DNA of 64,000 nt, from positions 3,374,501 through 3,438,500 of the forward strand of contig NZ_JACHMG010000001.1 in NCBI RefSeq assembly GCF_014204865.1, given 5' to 3'. Below, one piece after another: positions 1-13,639 of this stretch. Positions within the stretch are counted from its first letter, which is position 1; the number at the start of each line of letters is the position of its first letter. The notes under the pieces were generated by a model. It did not search any database. It was not told the origin of the DNA and worked only from the letters and a program-made list of their open reading frames with translations. The DNA comes from Amycolatopsis jiangsuensis. GTDB lineage: Bacteria; Actinomycetota; Actinomycetes; Mycobacteriales; Pseudonocardiaceae. A program made the translations under genes and the position numbers.

Positions 1-60
1 CACAGCCAGCCTGGCCAGCTTCGCGAGGTGCGCGACCTCGTCTCGGGAAATGTTGGGCAC
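1..60 (-). CDS. gatC: GatC, aspartyl/glutamyl-tRNA amidotransferase subunit C (5' end only)
   Basis: The reverse strand from a GTG at 60 reads VPNISRDEVAHLAKLARLAV and runs off the left edge. This is the typical GatC N-terminus (ISRDEVAHLAKLARL). GatC helps assemble the GatCAB amidotransferase, which converts mischarged Glu-tRNA(Gln) or Asp-tRNA(Asn) to the correct aminoacyl-tRNA in the cytoplasm. A GGGAG ribosome-binding site lies just upstream of the GTG. The ACT-domain gene starts divergently at 279, the same arrangement as Rv3012c/Rv3013 in M. tuberculosis (recalled, not searched). Only 20 codons are visible. Confidence 0.85.
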   Translation of the reverse strand, partial: MPNISRDEVAHLAKLARLAV

Positions 61-278
61 GCGGGTGACTCCCGGGGTGTGCTGTGCGGGTGCTCTCGGA
101 AGCTGCAAGTCTATGGTGACGGCGTCGGACGGCTCGACCGGGTTGTTCGCCGGGCGCCGGGCGCAGTGTCCCGCTGGCCGGACGGCGGGACCGCGACGGG
201 CACCCGGTCTGTCACAATCGGCGCCCGGCGAAGTCGCGTTCCACGGCAGGGCTGGAACGCCTGAGGCGAGAGGGGCGC

Positions 279-935
279 GTGGTGTCGTTCCTGATCCGGG
301 TCCAGCTTCCGGACTCCCCCGGCACCCTCGGCGCCGTGGCGACCGCGCTCGGCACGGTCGGCGCCGACATCCTCAGCGTGGACGTGGTCGAACGCAGCAG
401 CGGCCTGGCGATCGACGACCTCGTGGTGGAGCTGCCGTCCGGCCGGCTCCCGGACGCACTGATCACCGCGGCGGAGAGCGTGGAAGGCGTCGAGGTCGAT
501 GCGGTCCGGCCGTACGCCGGGATCCTGGACACGCATCGCGAACTCGAACTCGTCGAGGAGATCGCGGCACAGCCGAAATCGGGCCTCGACCTGCTCGCCG
601 AGGGTGTGCCGAAGATCATCCGCGCCGGCTGGGCGGTGATCGTGGAGCACGGCGAACCGGATTCCCGGCGCCTCGCCTCGTCGAGTGCCGCCCCGGAGAG
701 CCCGTTCACCGACCTGCCGTGGCTCCCGCTGGAACGAGCCACAGTCCTCGACGGCGAAGAGTCGTGGGTCCCGGAGACCTGGAAGGAGCTCGGCACGGAA
801 CTCGCCGCGACGCCGCTGGGTAAACCGGGCAAGGCATTGCTGGTGGCCCGCCCGGGTGGCCCGAATTTCCGCGCCGCGGAGGTCGCCCGCCTGGCACACT
901 TCGCCGGCATAGTCGCCGTGGTCCTGGACGGCTGA
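279..935 (+). CDS. ACT-domain amino-acid-binding protein
   Basis: The 218-residue protein opens with an ACT fold (about residues 4-75: FLIRVQLPDSPGTLGAVATA, then GADILSVDVVE), the small ligand-binding module that usually senses amino acids. The rest has no catalytic domain that I recognise, so a regulatory or sensing role is inferred. The start is GTG 279, preceded by a purine-rich GAGAGGGG stretch. The gene is divergent from gatC and upstream of convergent ligA, matching the position of Rv3013 in M. tuberculosis. The ligand is unknown. Confidence 0.8.
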   Translation: MVSFLIRVQLPDSPGTLGAVATALGTVGADILSVDVVERSSGLAIDDLVVELPSGRLPDALITAAESVEGVEVDAVRPYAGILDTHRELELVEEIAAQPKSGLDLLAEGVPKIIRAGWAVIVEHGEPDSRRLASSSAAPESPFTDLPWLPLERATVLDGEESWVPETWKELGTELAATPLGKPGKALLVARPGGPNFRAAEVARLAHFAGIVAVVLDG

Positions 936-1429
936 GCCGAACTGCCGGCCGGGCCGAACTGCTGACTTGGCCGCCCACCGCACGTCGCCGTCCTCCGACG
1001 ACCCCAGCCGCATGCCCGCCAACGGCCTGCCGAAGCCACCACCACCACCCCAACGGCCGGCTGAGTACTCGCCTCGGCGCGGAGAGCACTGTCCACTGAT
1101 GCGCCCCGGGTTTTGTGCAGGCTCTGATCTCAGGGAGGATGCAGAGCATGCCGGCACCGAAGAAGTACAGCGACGAGCTGCGTGAGCGGGCGACGCGGAT
1201 GGCGTTGGACGCGATCGCGGCCGAGGGGCAGCGGATGGCGGTGATCCGTCGGGTCGCGGGCCAGTTGGACGTGCACCCGGAGGCCTTGCGGACGTGGGTC
1301 AAGCGCGCCGAGATCGACGCCGGCGCGGCGCCCGGTCGCACCAGCGACGATGCGGCGCGGATCGCCGAGCTGGAGCGCGAGGTGCGTGGGCTGCGGCGGG
1401 CAAACGAGATCTTGAAGACGGCTTCGGCG

Positions 1430-2463
<1,034 letters not shown>

Positions 2464-2685
2464 CAGGCAACGAGACCTGCACCAGACCCGGGGCGCATCA
2501 CACCCTGTGCCAGGTTCCCCGGAGAACTCGCGCCGGGACCACCTACAGCGACGTTGTTACGGCACGGCAATTACCCGCGTCACCCCGAGACGGCGAACCC
2601 GACCGGCTCGACCGCCGCCGCGACCAGTGCGGTCGACAAATTGAGTGAGGCACCAGCGACAAGCTGCCGCTGACCTGTCCTGCCG

Positions 2686-2831
2686 CTGATCGTCCTTCGC
2701 CGTCAATCGACAATTCGCGGCACGCAGCCATCACTGACCTGCCTCTCACCGCCAATCGACAGCTCGCGGCAGGAAGCCACCGCTGACCTGCCTCTCGCCA
2801 CCGATCGGCAACCGGCGGCACGCAGCCGTCG
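2686..2831. repeat. Three tandem copies of a ~49-bp unit
   Basis: The gene-free stretch 2504-3027 contains three adjacent degenerate copies (2686-2733, 2734-2782, 2783-2831). Each begins CTGAYC and contains ATCGRCA then GCGGCA. No open frame here has recognisable coding character. The array lies between the first IS3 element and the 3' end of the GNAT gene. I see nothing else in the stretch. Confidence 0.75.
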
Positions 2832-3027
2832 CGGAGCCGGTTGCCACACGAGCGGCAAGAGCGGCCGCAAGCGCCCGAGTTTGCCGCCAGTCAGCAGACC
2901 CGAGACCCAGCGACCGGCCGACCAACCGGCCGATCGTGGCCGACCGGTGGCGAGAACGTGCTCCGAGAACACTCCGCCGGCCGTTGCCGAAAACTGGCAA
3001 CACCCCTTGACCTGCGAGAAACCCCGT

Positions 3028-6414
<3,387 letters not shown>

Positions 6415-6484
6415 GACTCGAAACTCCCCCTCGTTCCTCTCCCTCCCGCCACGGTACGCGCACCGCGACGGGAGGGTCGGCGGA

Positions 6485-7519
6485 TCACCAGTTCTCGGGT
6501 GGCTCCAGAAAGGCTTTTCCCAGGTCACGACTGAGAGCGAGGGCGCGACGCATCCACTCGTTCGTGGCACCCGCCAGGCCACAGGCGGGCGTCGGCACAG
6601 CCTGTTCGGCGAGGATGGAGCGATTGAATCCCAGCCGGTCGACCAGATTGAGCGCGGGCATCGCGAGGTCCTTCAGCGACGGCGCCTTCGCCGAATTCGT
6701 AGCCGGCACAAGCCCCAGGAAGAGCGACGTACCGCTGTCCCAGGTTTCACCGATTTCGTCGAGCAGCGCTGCGGGCGCCTCGCTGAGCTGACTGACGTCG
6801 AAGGCGACTCCACCGGCACCGGCTGAACGCAGCAGGCCGATCGGCGGACGCGGAGCGCAGCAGTGCACGACAACAGGTTGGCCGGTGAGTCCGCCGATAC
6901 GGTCGATCGTCGTGGTCAGCAGCTCACGAACCTCGGGCTCGGGAACAGCCGGGACGTTGCCGTACCCCGACGGCGTAGGCAGCCGTCCCCCGAGGACGGC
7001 CGGCAGCGACGGCTCGTCGAGCTGGACCACGATGGGCGCGCCGATCCGGGTTGTCAGCTCCTCGACATGCTGGACGAGGCCGTCGAGCAGCGAAGCTGTG
7101 ACATCGCGCAACGCCCCCCGATCGGTGAGCACTCGGTGCCCTCGCGCAAGCTCGATCCCTGCCCCGAGCGTCCACGGACCGGCGAGCTGAATCTTGAGGA
7201 CCGGCGGGCTGCCTGCGTTCTCTCTGGCTTGCTGTACGGCGTCGAGGTCCCATCGCAGCAGGTCGAGTGCACGTCGATGATCGTGCCCTGGCCGCCCGGT
7301 CATGCGATATCCACTCGGCACGACCTCGACGGCGAGGTCGACCAGGAGTGCGGCCGTGCGGCCGATGGTGTCCGCGCCGACACCACGGGCCGGCAGCTCG
7401 GGCATGTGTGGAAAGTCCGGCAGCTCCCCGAAGACGACAGCAGCCGCCTCCACCGGATCGACCCCCGGCATGGAGCCGATAGCGGTGGCCACGCCAGCAG
7501 GCCAAGCTCGTTCAGTCAC
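6485..7519 (-). CDS. Cobalamin-independent methionine synthase-like protein (MetE C-terminal domain only)
   Basis: The 344-residue protein matches only the C-terminal catalytic half of MetE, which is about 750 residues when complete. Expected zinc ligands can be seen: His and Cys in VVHCCAP (H-x-C) and a late Cys in TPACGLAG. It begins at GTG 7519 with VTERAWPAG, then ATAIGSMPG. Such short proteins act as methyltransferases or archaeal-type core methionine synthases with non-folate donors, so the true substrate is uncertain. M. tuberculosis Rv3015c occupies the same position beside ligA (recalled). Confidence 0.85.
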   Translation of the reverse strand: MTERAWPAGVATAIGSMPGVDPVEAAAVVFGELPDFPHMPELPARGVGADTIGRTAALLVDLAVEVVPSGYRMTGRPGHDHRRALDLLRWDLDAVQQARENAGSPPVLKIQLAGPWTLGAGIELARGHRVLTDRGALRDVTASLLDGLVQHVEELTTRIGAPIVVQLDEPSLPAVLGGRLPTPSGYGNVPAVPEPEVRELLTTTIDRIGGLTGQPVVVHCCAPRPPIGLLRSAGAGGVAFDVSQLSEAPAALLDEIGETWDSGTSLFLGLVPATNSAKAPSLKDLAMPALNLVDRLGFNRSILAEQAVPTPACGLAGATNEWMRRALALSRDLGKAFLEPPENW

Positions 7520-8300
7520 AAGCTGGATTGTCGCCGAACGGGCGAGTGCGCGCCGAACCACCCCTGGCGGCCTCATGCGGCCGGGATTCCACCAGGGTCG
7601 GACGTTGGCCGCCCGCTCTTTCGACTGCACCAATCCCGCTGTCTGCACTGCCTGCGAGGTGGCGAAACCGGCTCGGCTGGTGGTGGGCTGGTGATGATGG
7701 CAGTAGGTGTAGCTCTTGCTCTGACAGCCGTGATGCCTTGGCGTGAGCTTGTCCGCCTCCTGTTGTCGGCACCGGCCCGCCGCCCGGGAGCCACTTTTCG
7801 AAGACCAGCCGCGCCGACGTAGCCGCAAGACGGCGAACGTCGCGCTCCCGCCGCCAAGCGGCGAATGCCGTCGGGTGCGCACTTTCACTGGCCCGCTGCT
7901 GGTCATCATCCGTCACAGCGCACCCGAGACACAGCCGGACGGTCGCTTGACTCCCATCGCCCACGGTCGGCCGATCGCCACCGTCCACGCGGACAGTCAG
8001 AACGGTGCATACGCTGGTCAGGTGCCAGCTCGCACCGAGATCGCTCGCGTCAGCCCGGTCGCCGGCGGAGCTTTCGTCTTTCTGCGGCTACACCTACGTC
8101 GAGATCCCGGACCAGCGCTCGAACCTCTCTTCAGCACCGCTCTCGCGACCCGGCTCGTCATCGACACCACCACGTTCGAGCCCGGGGCCAGACCCAGTAC
8201 GTGATCGGGGTCTCACGCCGGTCAGGTGGACACCGACGTGAATACGCCTCAATGTAAGAAAAGTTTGGGACATAGCAGTCCCGCCTGGACGGAGGTCGCC
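7520..8300. other. Gene-free stretch
   Basis: This is about 780 bp between the divergent MetE-like and metallo-hydrolase genes. Open frames on both strands are Arg/Pro-rich shadows with no homology that I recognise. It must hold the promoters of both flanking genes. A lower-GC patch at about 8240-8275, including AAGAAAAGTTTGGGACA, precedes the metallo-hydrolase. I see no tRNA, repeat or clear terminator. Confidence 0.5.
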
Positions 8301-9344
8301 GTGGAGCCGTTGCCCGATGGCAGCAACTCGAACTGGGCCGAACCCGGCATCTACGAGGTAGCTGCTGGGGTCTACCGGATACCGTTGCCATTGCCGAACG
8401 ACGCGTTGCGTGCCGTCAACGTTTATGCCGTGACAGACGGCTCGCACCTCGTCCTGGTCGACTCCGGCTGGGCTCTCGACGAGGCCCGCCGGCTATTGGC
8501 TGACGCGCTGCAGGGCATCGGTGCGGAGCTCGGTGACATCCGGGAGTTCCTCGTCACCCACGTGCACCGCGATCACTACACCCAGGCAGTCGCTCTTCGG
8601 CGTGAATTCGGGACCAAGGTCGCTCTCGGCAAGCTTGAGGAGCCGTCGCTGAAGGCGTCCTCTGAGCCGGAACGCTTTCCGATGCATGCCCAGATCGGCC
8701 TGCTTCGCCAGAGCGGTGGCGACGAAGTCATCACCGCCCTCAGCCGGATGTTCGGGGAGAGCCCTCGCCATACCGAAGCACATCTCTGGGAAGATCCCGA
8801 CGAGTGGTTGTCCTCAGGACGCCGAGTCGTGCTGCCTGGCCGAGAGTTCGACGTTATCCACACGCCTGGCCACACGAACGGCCACGTCGTCTTCCTCGAC
8901 GACGCTGCCGGCCTTCTCTTCTCCGGCGACCACGTCCTCCCGCACATTACTCCGTCGATCGGTTTTCAACCGGTTCCCACCAAGTTGCCCCTCAGCGACT
9001 ATCTCGACTCACTGCGCCTGGTCCGTGAGATGCCGGATCAGCGAATGCTTCCTGCACACGGTCCGGTCACCGACAGCGTGCACGCCCGGATCGACGAACT
9101 CCTCGAACACCATGCGCAGCGCCTGGAAACGATGACTGCTCAAGTGGTTTCCGGTGCGAGCACCGCGTTCCAGGCCGCGACTCGCATGAGCTGGACGCGT
9201 CGAGAACGAAAACTGTCTGAAATGGACGCATTCAACCAGATGCTCGCGGTCCTGGAGACCGGCGCGCACCTGGATGTCTTGGCTTCGCAGGGCAGACTCT
9301 TAGTCGACGAGATCGACGGCGTTCGCCACTACAAGGCGACGTAG
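8301..9344 (+). CDS. Metallo-beta-lactamase-fold hydrolase
   Basis: The 347-residue protein has the binuclear zinc signature HVHRDH, preceded by LVLVDSGW and followed by later ligands in TPGHTNGH, FSGDHV and the final His in LPAHG. It is a cytosolic MBL-fold hydrolase of the glyoxalase II / lactamase B type, and a thioester, lactone or other ester could be the substrate. GTG 8301 is chosen because GGAGG at 8291-8295 fits it; the frame is open from 8226. The C-terminal extension (about 90 residues) resembles the winged-helix tail seen in many members. Confidence 0.88.
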   Translation: MEPLPDGSNSNWAEPGIYEVAAGVYRIPLPLPNDALRAVNVYAVTDGSHLVLVDSGWALDEARRLLADALQGIGAELGDIREFLVTHVHRDHYTQAVALRREFGTKVALGKLEEPSLKASSEPERFPMHAQIGLLRQSGGDEVITALSRMFGESPRHTEAHLWEDPDEWLSSGRRVVLPGREFDVIHTPGHTNGHVVFLDDAAGLLFSGDHVLPHITPSIGFQPVPTKLPLSDYLDSLRLVREMPDQRMLPAHGPVTDSVHARIDELLEHHAQRLETMTAQVVSGASTAFQAATRMSWTRRERKLSEMDAFNQMLAVLETGAHLDVLASQGRLLVDEIDGVRHYKAT

Positions 9345-9918
9345 CTGTCTTCACAGCCGTCTGTTCGTGGATTACCAGTCTATTTGCAATCGAACCCGTC
9401 CTACGGGGGCCGGTCAACCCACGTCGAGGCGATCGATCGTGAGCCCGCCCGGTGAGACTCAACATGCCACGACAACTGGTTCGGCCGAGGGCCTCACTTC
9501 GGAGGCCATCGACAACCATCCGAATCAGCGGTCCGCGGCAGTCACACTGGCCGACAGTGACGATATTACAGCCGACATGTTTCGGCGGGCGATACGCTCT
9601 CCGCGAACACGCCCGAAGCAATCGGAGCGCACCCCGACCACCGGACGAAAGCGACGAGAAGCAGATTGACCTGGTGAGCGCCAACAAATCACGAAACCGG
9701 AGTTGCTTCTTGACCCAGAACCTTTAGAACGCAAAGCAAATTACCGCACACCGCCTTCGCGAGCGGCCTAGTTTTCTTGCTCTCAAACAGGTTCGAACCT
9801 CGCATCTGTTCCCCTCTCAGCATCGTACAAAGCTCTACTGCGAGCTGCCGTCGGTTCCAACCGTGCCAGAACCCTGGCTTCGTTGCCAGGCAGAGCGGAG
9901 CGAAAGTCCCCATCGCAC
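9345..9918. other. Lower-GC gene-free stretch
   Basis: About 570 bp with lower GC than the surroundings. One weak + strand frame (9367-9669, 100 residues, containing DSDDITADMFRRAIRS) could be a small unknown protein. It lacks a convincing ribosome-binding site and is not called. The sequence near 9786 (GGTTCGAACC) resembles a tRNA T-loop but has no cloverleaf around it. Confidence 0.4.
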
Positions 9919-10224
9919 ATGAATTTTCTGCCTGTGCGCACCCGGATGCGTATCGTGACGGTCATGGACAACTCGACATCGCCGGCGACGCCGGCTGACG
10001 CCCCCAAGATCCCCAACGAGACCGCCGACTTGGCGTTTGTTCTCCGCGCAATGCAAGCGGACCTCGGACTTTTCGAGCGCCTGCAGCCAGAAAAGCTCAT
10101 GGACGTGATCAAGGCAGCAAACATCGAGATCGCCCGGATGCAAGCGCTCCAGCTGCACTGCTTGGCAGGGCTGCGAAGACGAAGATCTGACGCGTGAGGT
10201 TCCCCCGCTTGGCCGGAGAGCGGA

Positions 10225-11118
10225 TTATCTGGTTCCGGCGGGGGCCGGTTGATGGTAGCTGGCCTCGTACTCGGTGGGCGAGTGCCAGTCCAGCTTCTTC
10301 TGGATCCGCTGGGTGTTGTACCAGCCATCAATGTAGGCGAACAGGGCGTTCTCGGCTTCTTCCCTTGTCCGCCAACTGTTCCGGTAGACCAGCTCGGTCT
10401 TGAGCGTGGAGAAGAAGTTCTCCATCAACGCATTGTCGTAACTGTCACCGACCGAGCCCATCGATTGTACGATCCCGTTGTCCGCCAACCGGTTCGAGAA
10501 CCGAAACGCCGTGTAGGTCGATCCCCTGTCCGAATGATGGATCAGCTGGCCTTCCCGGACCTGCCGCGACCACACCGCATACTCCAACGCGCCCAGCACC
10601 AGCTCGGTGTCGCAGCGATCCGAGCACTTCCAGCCCACGATCCGGTTGGAGAACGCATCGCGGACCGCAGCGAGCCACAACACGCCCTGACCAGTCACAA
10701 TCCGGGTAGCGTCAGCTACCCACAACCGGTTCGGCTCGACCGCGGTGAAGTCCCGGTTGACCAGGTCCGGCGCCGGCGTGGCCCGCGGATCCTGCCGAGT
10801 AGACCCGGTTCGCCACTTCTTGCGCAGGAACGCGCCTTGCAACCCGGCACGCCGCATCAGCCGCTCGACACGTTTACGACCCACCTGGATGCCTCGGCGG
10901 CGCAACATCGCGTGCACCCGCGGCGAGCCATAGGTACCGCCCGAGCAGGTGTGAATATCGACGATCTCAGCCACCAGACCATCGTCGGCTACCCGCCGCG
11001 CCGAGGGCTGTTTCGCCTGCTTGAGCCATCCGTAGAAGGTCGAGGACGCGATACCCAAAACCCGCAATACGAGATCGACCGGGTGCTGCGGATGCTCACG
11101 CACGAACCGCATCATCAC
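10225..11118 (-). CDS. IS3-family transposase OrfB
   Basis: The 297-residue protein has the N-terminal HTH_21 segment (GIASSTFYGWLKQ, then GGTYGSPRVHAMLRRRGI) and an rve integrase core. The catalytic triad is visible: Asp in WVADATRIV, Asp in IHHSDRGS, Glu in NALMENFFSTLKTE. The GTG start at 11118 overlaps the orfA stop as GTGA, so it can be coupled to orfA or made as a frameshift fusion. Confidence 0.93.
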   Translation of the reverse strand: MMMRFVREHPQHPVDLVLRVLGIASSTFYGWLKQAKQPSARRVADDGLVAEIVDIHTCSGGTYGSPRVHAMLRRRGIQVGRKRVERLMRRAGLQGAFLRKKWRTGSTRQDPRATPAPDLVNRDFTAVEPNRLWVADATRIVTGQGVLWLAAVRDAFSNRIVGWKCSDRCDTELVLGALEYAVWSRQVREGQLIHHSDRGSTYTAFRFSNRLADNGIVQSMGSVGDSYDNALMENFFSTLKTELVYRNSWRTREEAENALFAYIDGWYNTQRIQKKLDWHSPTEYEASYHQPAPAGTR

Positions 11119-11420
11119 CTCCGGGTCGGGCCGATCTCGGAGGCGAAATACGCGCTCGCATCACGCAGCACGGCGTTGACCCGCTCCAGGTCCGCGACCC
11201 GCTTGCGCAGCTGCTTGTTCTCCTCGACCATCTCACTGGTCGGCCGGTCGGCTCGCTCACCACGATCGGCCTCGTCCTGGCGAATCCAGTTCCGCAACGC
11301 CTCGTGATGCACGCCGAGCTGCTCGGCCAGCTTCCGGATCACCGGCTTCGGGTCAGACTCCCGGTACAGCCGGACCGCCCGGGCCCGCAACTCGTCGGAG
11401 TACTTCTTCGGTGCCGCCAC
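11115..11420 (-). CDS. IS3-family transposase OrfA
   Basis: The 101-residue protein starts VAAPKKYSDELRARAVRLY. It carries the IS3 OrfA helix-turn-helix (VIRKLAEQLGVHHEALRNWI) and a C-terminal heptad region (ENKQLRKRVADLERVNAVL). GTG 11420 is chosen because GGAAGGAGG lies just upstream; the frame is open to 11471. It pairs with the downstream OrfB. Confidence 0.9.
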   Translation of the reverse strand: MAAPKKYSDELRARAVRLYRESDPKPVIRKLAEQLGVHHEALRNWIRQDEADRGERADRPTSEMVEENKQLRKRVADLERVNAVLRDASAYFASEIGPTRR

Positions 11421-12541
11421 TGATGTCCTCCTTCCGGCCCTATCGGACCATGGCTTGGAGCTCTCCGTCAAAGCGGGGGAACCTCAGCGCGCGAACTGGC
11501 ATCTGAACTCGCGCTCACACTGCACATCACGGACAATCGGGCAGGCGCCATGGTTTCCGCCGCCGAAGCCTTGACCAGTCGTCTCCCACGGACTCTCCGT
11601 CTGATGGACGAGGGACAACTCGATCTCTATCGAGCGATGAAAGTCTCGGATGGCACCAGTTGGCTGTCCGACCATCACGCGCGACTCGTCGACGTCTTGC
11701 TCGAGAGCCGGGTGTCCGACAAGAACCCGACTCAGATTCGCAAGGCAACTTCTTACGCCGCAATGAAGATCGACCCAGCCGGAGCGACAAACCGGATGAC
11801 CCAGCGGCACGCTGATCGCCGAGTCGTACTTCATCACCAGACGGGAGGAACATCGCAGCTGTCCGTGGACAACGCCTCTGCGGACAAGGCAACCGCTGCC
11901 TACTTGCGTGTCGACAGGATCGCTCGCTCACTCCGGACGGACGACGACAAACGCACTCTCGACCAGCTTCGCGCCGACGTCGCGCTTGACCTCCTGCTCA
12001 GCGGGAAAGGTGGCGTCGCCGAGAAGACCGAGGTTTATCTGTACCTTGATCTTGAGACCTACCTCGGACTCAACGAAAGCCCCGCGGACCTGGTCGGCCA
12101 CGGCCACGTTCCTGCGGAACTGGCGCGCCACATCGCGACTGGACCGGACACCACGCTGCGCCGAGTCATCACGGACCCACTGACCGGTCAAGTCATCGAG
12201 GTGGGCAAGTTCCGATACCGGCCCAGTATCGACGTCGATGAGTTCGTGCGAGTACGTGACCACGTGTGCCGGCAACCCGGCTGCCCAAGACCCGCGCTGA
12301 GCTGCGTCACCGAGCCCGCCGACTCCGGTCGCCCAGAGGCGGACTCGACGCTGAGCTACTGCATCCGGCACCGACGTCTGAAGAACCGCGCCGATTGGGA
12401 GTACCAGGTCCTGAGTGGCGGCAGGCTCGCCATCACCACGCCAACTGGCCAAAAGGTCGAGAGTATGCCGCCACCACTGCACGAGCCACGGCCCCGGCCA
12501 GAGCAACCCGACGAGAGGCGTTTGGGCGCGTAACCTGCACC

Positions 12542-13636
12542 TCAGTTCGTATTGGAGATTTTCGCGCTTCCCAGCACGAGGTCCCCGGCTTCGTTGTCTC
12601 GCCTGTAAAGGACGACGACCTGTCCGGGCGCGACCCCGCGCAGTGGCTCTCGCAGGTGGATAGCGACCCGGCCATCCGCCCCGGCTTCGGCGACCGCTTC
12701 GGCGATACCTCCGTGCGCGCGCACCTGTACGGTACACTCAGTTGGCCCCTCCAGCGGGCTTCCCCCTGGCCAGATGGCCCGGTCGGCTTCTATCGCGTGC
12801 ACGCCGAGGTCTGTTGAAGAACCGACTTTGACGGTGCCGGAGACCGGCTCGAGCGAAAGGACATACCGAGGTCGCCCATCAACGGCCGGCGCGTCGATGC
12901 CAAGGCCCTTTCGCTGTCCGACGGTGAACCCGTGCACACCTGTGTGGTGTCCGAGCACCGCGCCGGTCTCCGCGTCGACCAGATCACCAGGGCGCTGCCC
13001 GAGGCGATTCTCCAGGAACTTCTTGGTGTCGCCGTCGGGAATGAAGCAGATGTCGTGGCTGTCAGGCTTTCGCGCGACGGACAGCTCGCGCCGCTCAGCC
13101 TCCGCGCGAACCTCCGACTTCCACGAGTCACCCAAGGGGAACATCGCATGGCGGAGTTGCTCGGGCGTCAACGAGGCCAGTACATAGGACTGGTCCTTGC
13201 CCTCGTCCGCGCTCCGCCGCAACTTCACTTCACCGTTGACGGTGGCCAAACGTGCGTAGTGGCCAGTGGCCACCGCGTCGAAGCCGAGAGCCATTGCCTT
13301 CTCTAAGAGCGCCTCGAACTTGATCTTCTCGTTGCACGTCACACATGGGTTCGGCGTGCGTCCGGCTGCGTACTCACCGACGAAGGTTTCGACGACTTCC
13401 TCGGTGAAACGCTCCGCGAAATCCCAGATGTAGAAGGGAATCCCGAGAACGTCCGCGGCCCGCCGCGCGTCGTGTGAGTCCTCGATCGTGCAGCAGCCGC
13501 GGGATCCTGTCCGCAGAGTGCCCGGCTGAGCGGAGAGAGCGAGATGTACGCCGACGACCTCGTGCCCGGCATCCACGGCCCGGGCCGCAGCGACAGCGGA
13601 ATCGACACCGCCGCTCATAGCGGCTAATACTCGCAT
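12542..13636 (-). CDS. mnmA: tRNA-specific 2-thiouridylase MnmA
   Basis: The 364-residue enzyme thiolates U34 of tRNAs for Lys, Glu and Gln using ATP and a persulfide. The PP-loop SGGVDS is at residues 8-13, and the two catalytic cysteines sit in NPCVTCN and HDICFIPDG. The C-terminal beta-barrel ends normally. It lies 3 bp downstream of iscS, the usual sulfur donor, in one operon, and is convergent with the DUF222 remnant. Also known as trmU (Rv3024c in M. tuberculosis, recalled). Confidence 0.97.
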   Translation of the reverse strand: MRVLAAMSGGVDSAVAAARAVDAGHEVVGVHLALSAQPGTLRTGSRGCCTIEDSHDARRAADVLGIPFYIWDFAERFTEEVVETFVGEYAAGRTPNPCVTCNEKIKFEALLEKAMALGFDAVATGHYARLATVNGEVKLRRSADEGKDQSYVLASLTPEQLRHAMFPLGDSWKSEVRAEAERRELSVARKPDSHDICFIPDGDTKKFLENRLGQRPGDLVDAETGAVLGHHTGVHGFTVGQRKGLGIDAPAVDGRPRYVLSLEPVSGTVKVGSSTDLGVHAIEADRAIWPGGSPLEGPTECTVQVRAHGGIAEAVAEAGADGRVAIHLREPLRGVAPGQVVVLYRRDNEAGDLVLGSAKISNTN

Positions 13637-13639
13637 CAG

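Larger units (their letters stand above)
10195..11486 (-). mobile_element. IS3-family insertion sequence, 1292 bp, apparently intact
   Basis: Inverted repeats begin TGAGGTTCCCCCGCTT at 10195, with the complementary end at 11486, and pick up again at CGGAGAG after a short mismatch. A 3-bp direct repeat GCG flanks the element (10192-10194 and 11487-11489). The two transposase frames lie on the minus strand and overlap by 4 bp. Both are open and catalytic residues are present, so this copy looks capable of movement. It is a different IS3 subgroup from the 1097-2500 element and interrupts the DUF222 gene. Confidence 0.95.
9964..12533 (+). pseudogene. DUF222 / HNH (13E12 repeat family) protein split by an IS3 element
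   Basis: The 5' part (9964-10194, about 77 codons, ending RRRRSDA) and the 3' part (11490-12533, from RELASELALTLHITDNRAG) belong to one protein. Removing 10195-11486 and one copy of the 3-bp GCG duplication joins them in frame into a 424-residue DUF222 protein. The DUF222 core includes AGAMVSAAEALTSRLPRTL. The HNH-like tail keeps its cysteine pairs (VCRQPGC, then YCIRHRRLK) but lacks the usual Asp-His pair, so nuclease activity was probably already lost. The start may be ATG 9919 or 9964. The gene ends 8 bp from convergent mnmA. Confidence 0.9.

Noticed and set aside
7743..8204. 153-codon + strand frame in the gap before the metallo-hydrolase
   Set aside because: No ribosome-binding site or recognisable domain; composition matches random open frames in GC-rich DNA.
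9775..9830. tRNA gene or fragment suggested by GGTTCGAACC
   Set aside because: The flanking bases do not form a T-stem, and no anticodon arm or acceptor stem could be found on either strand.
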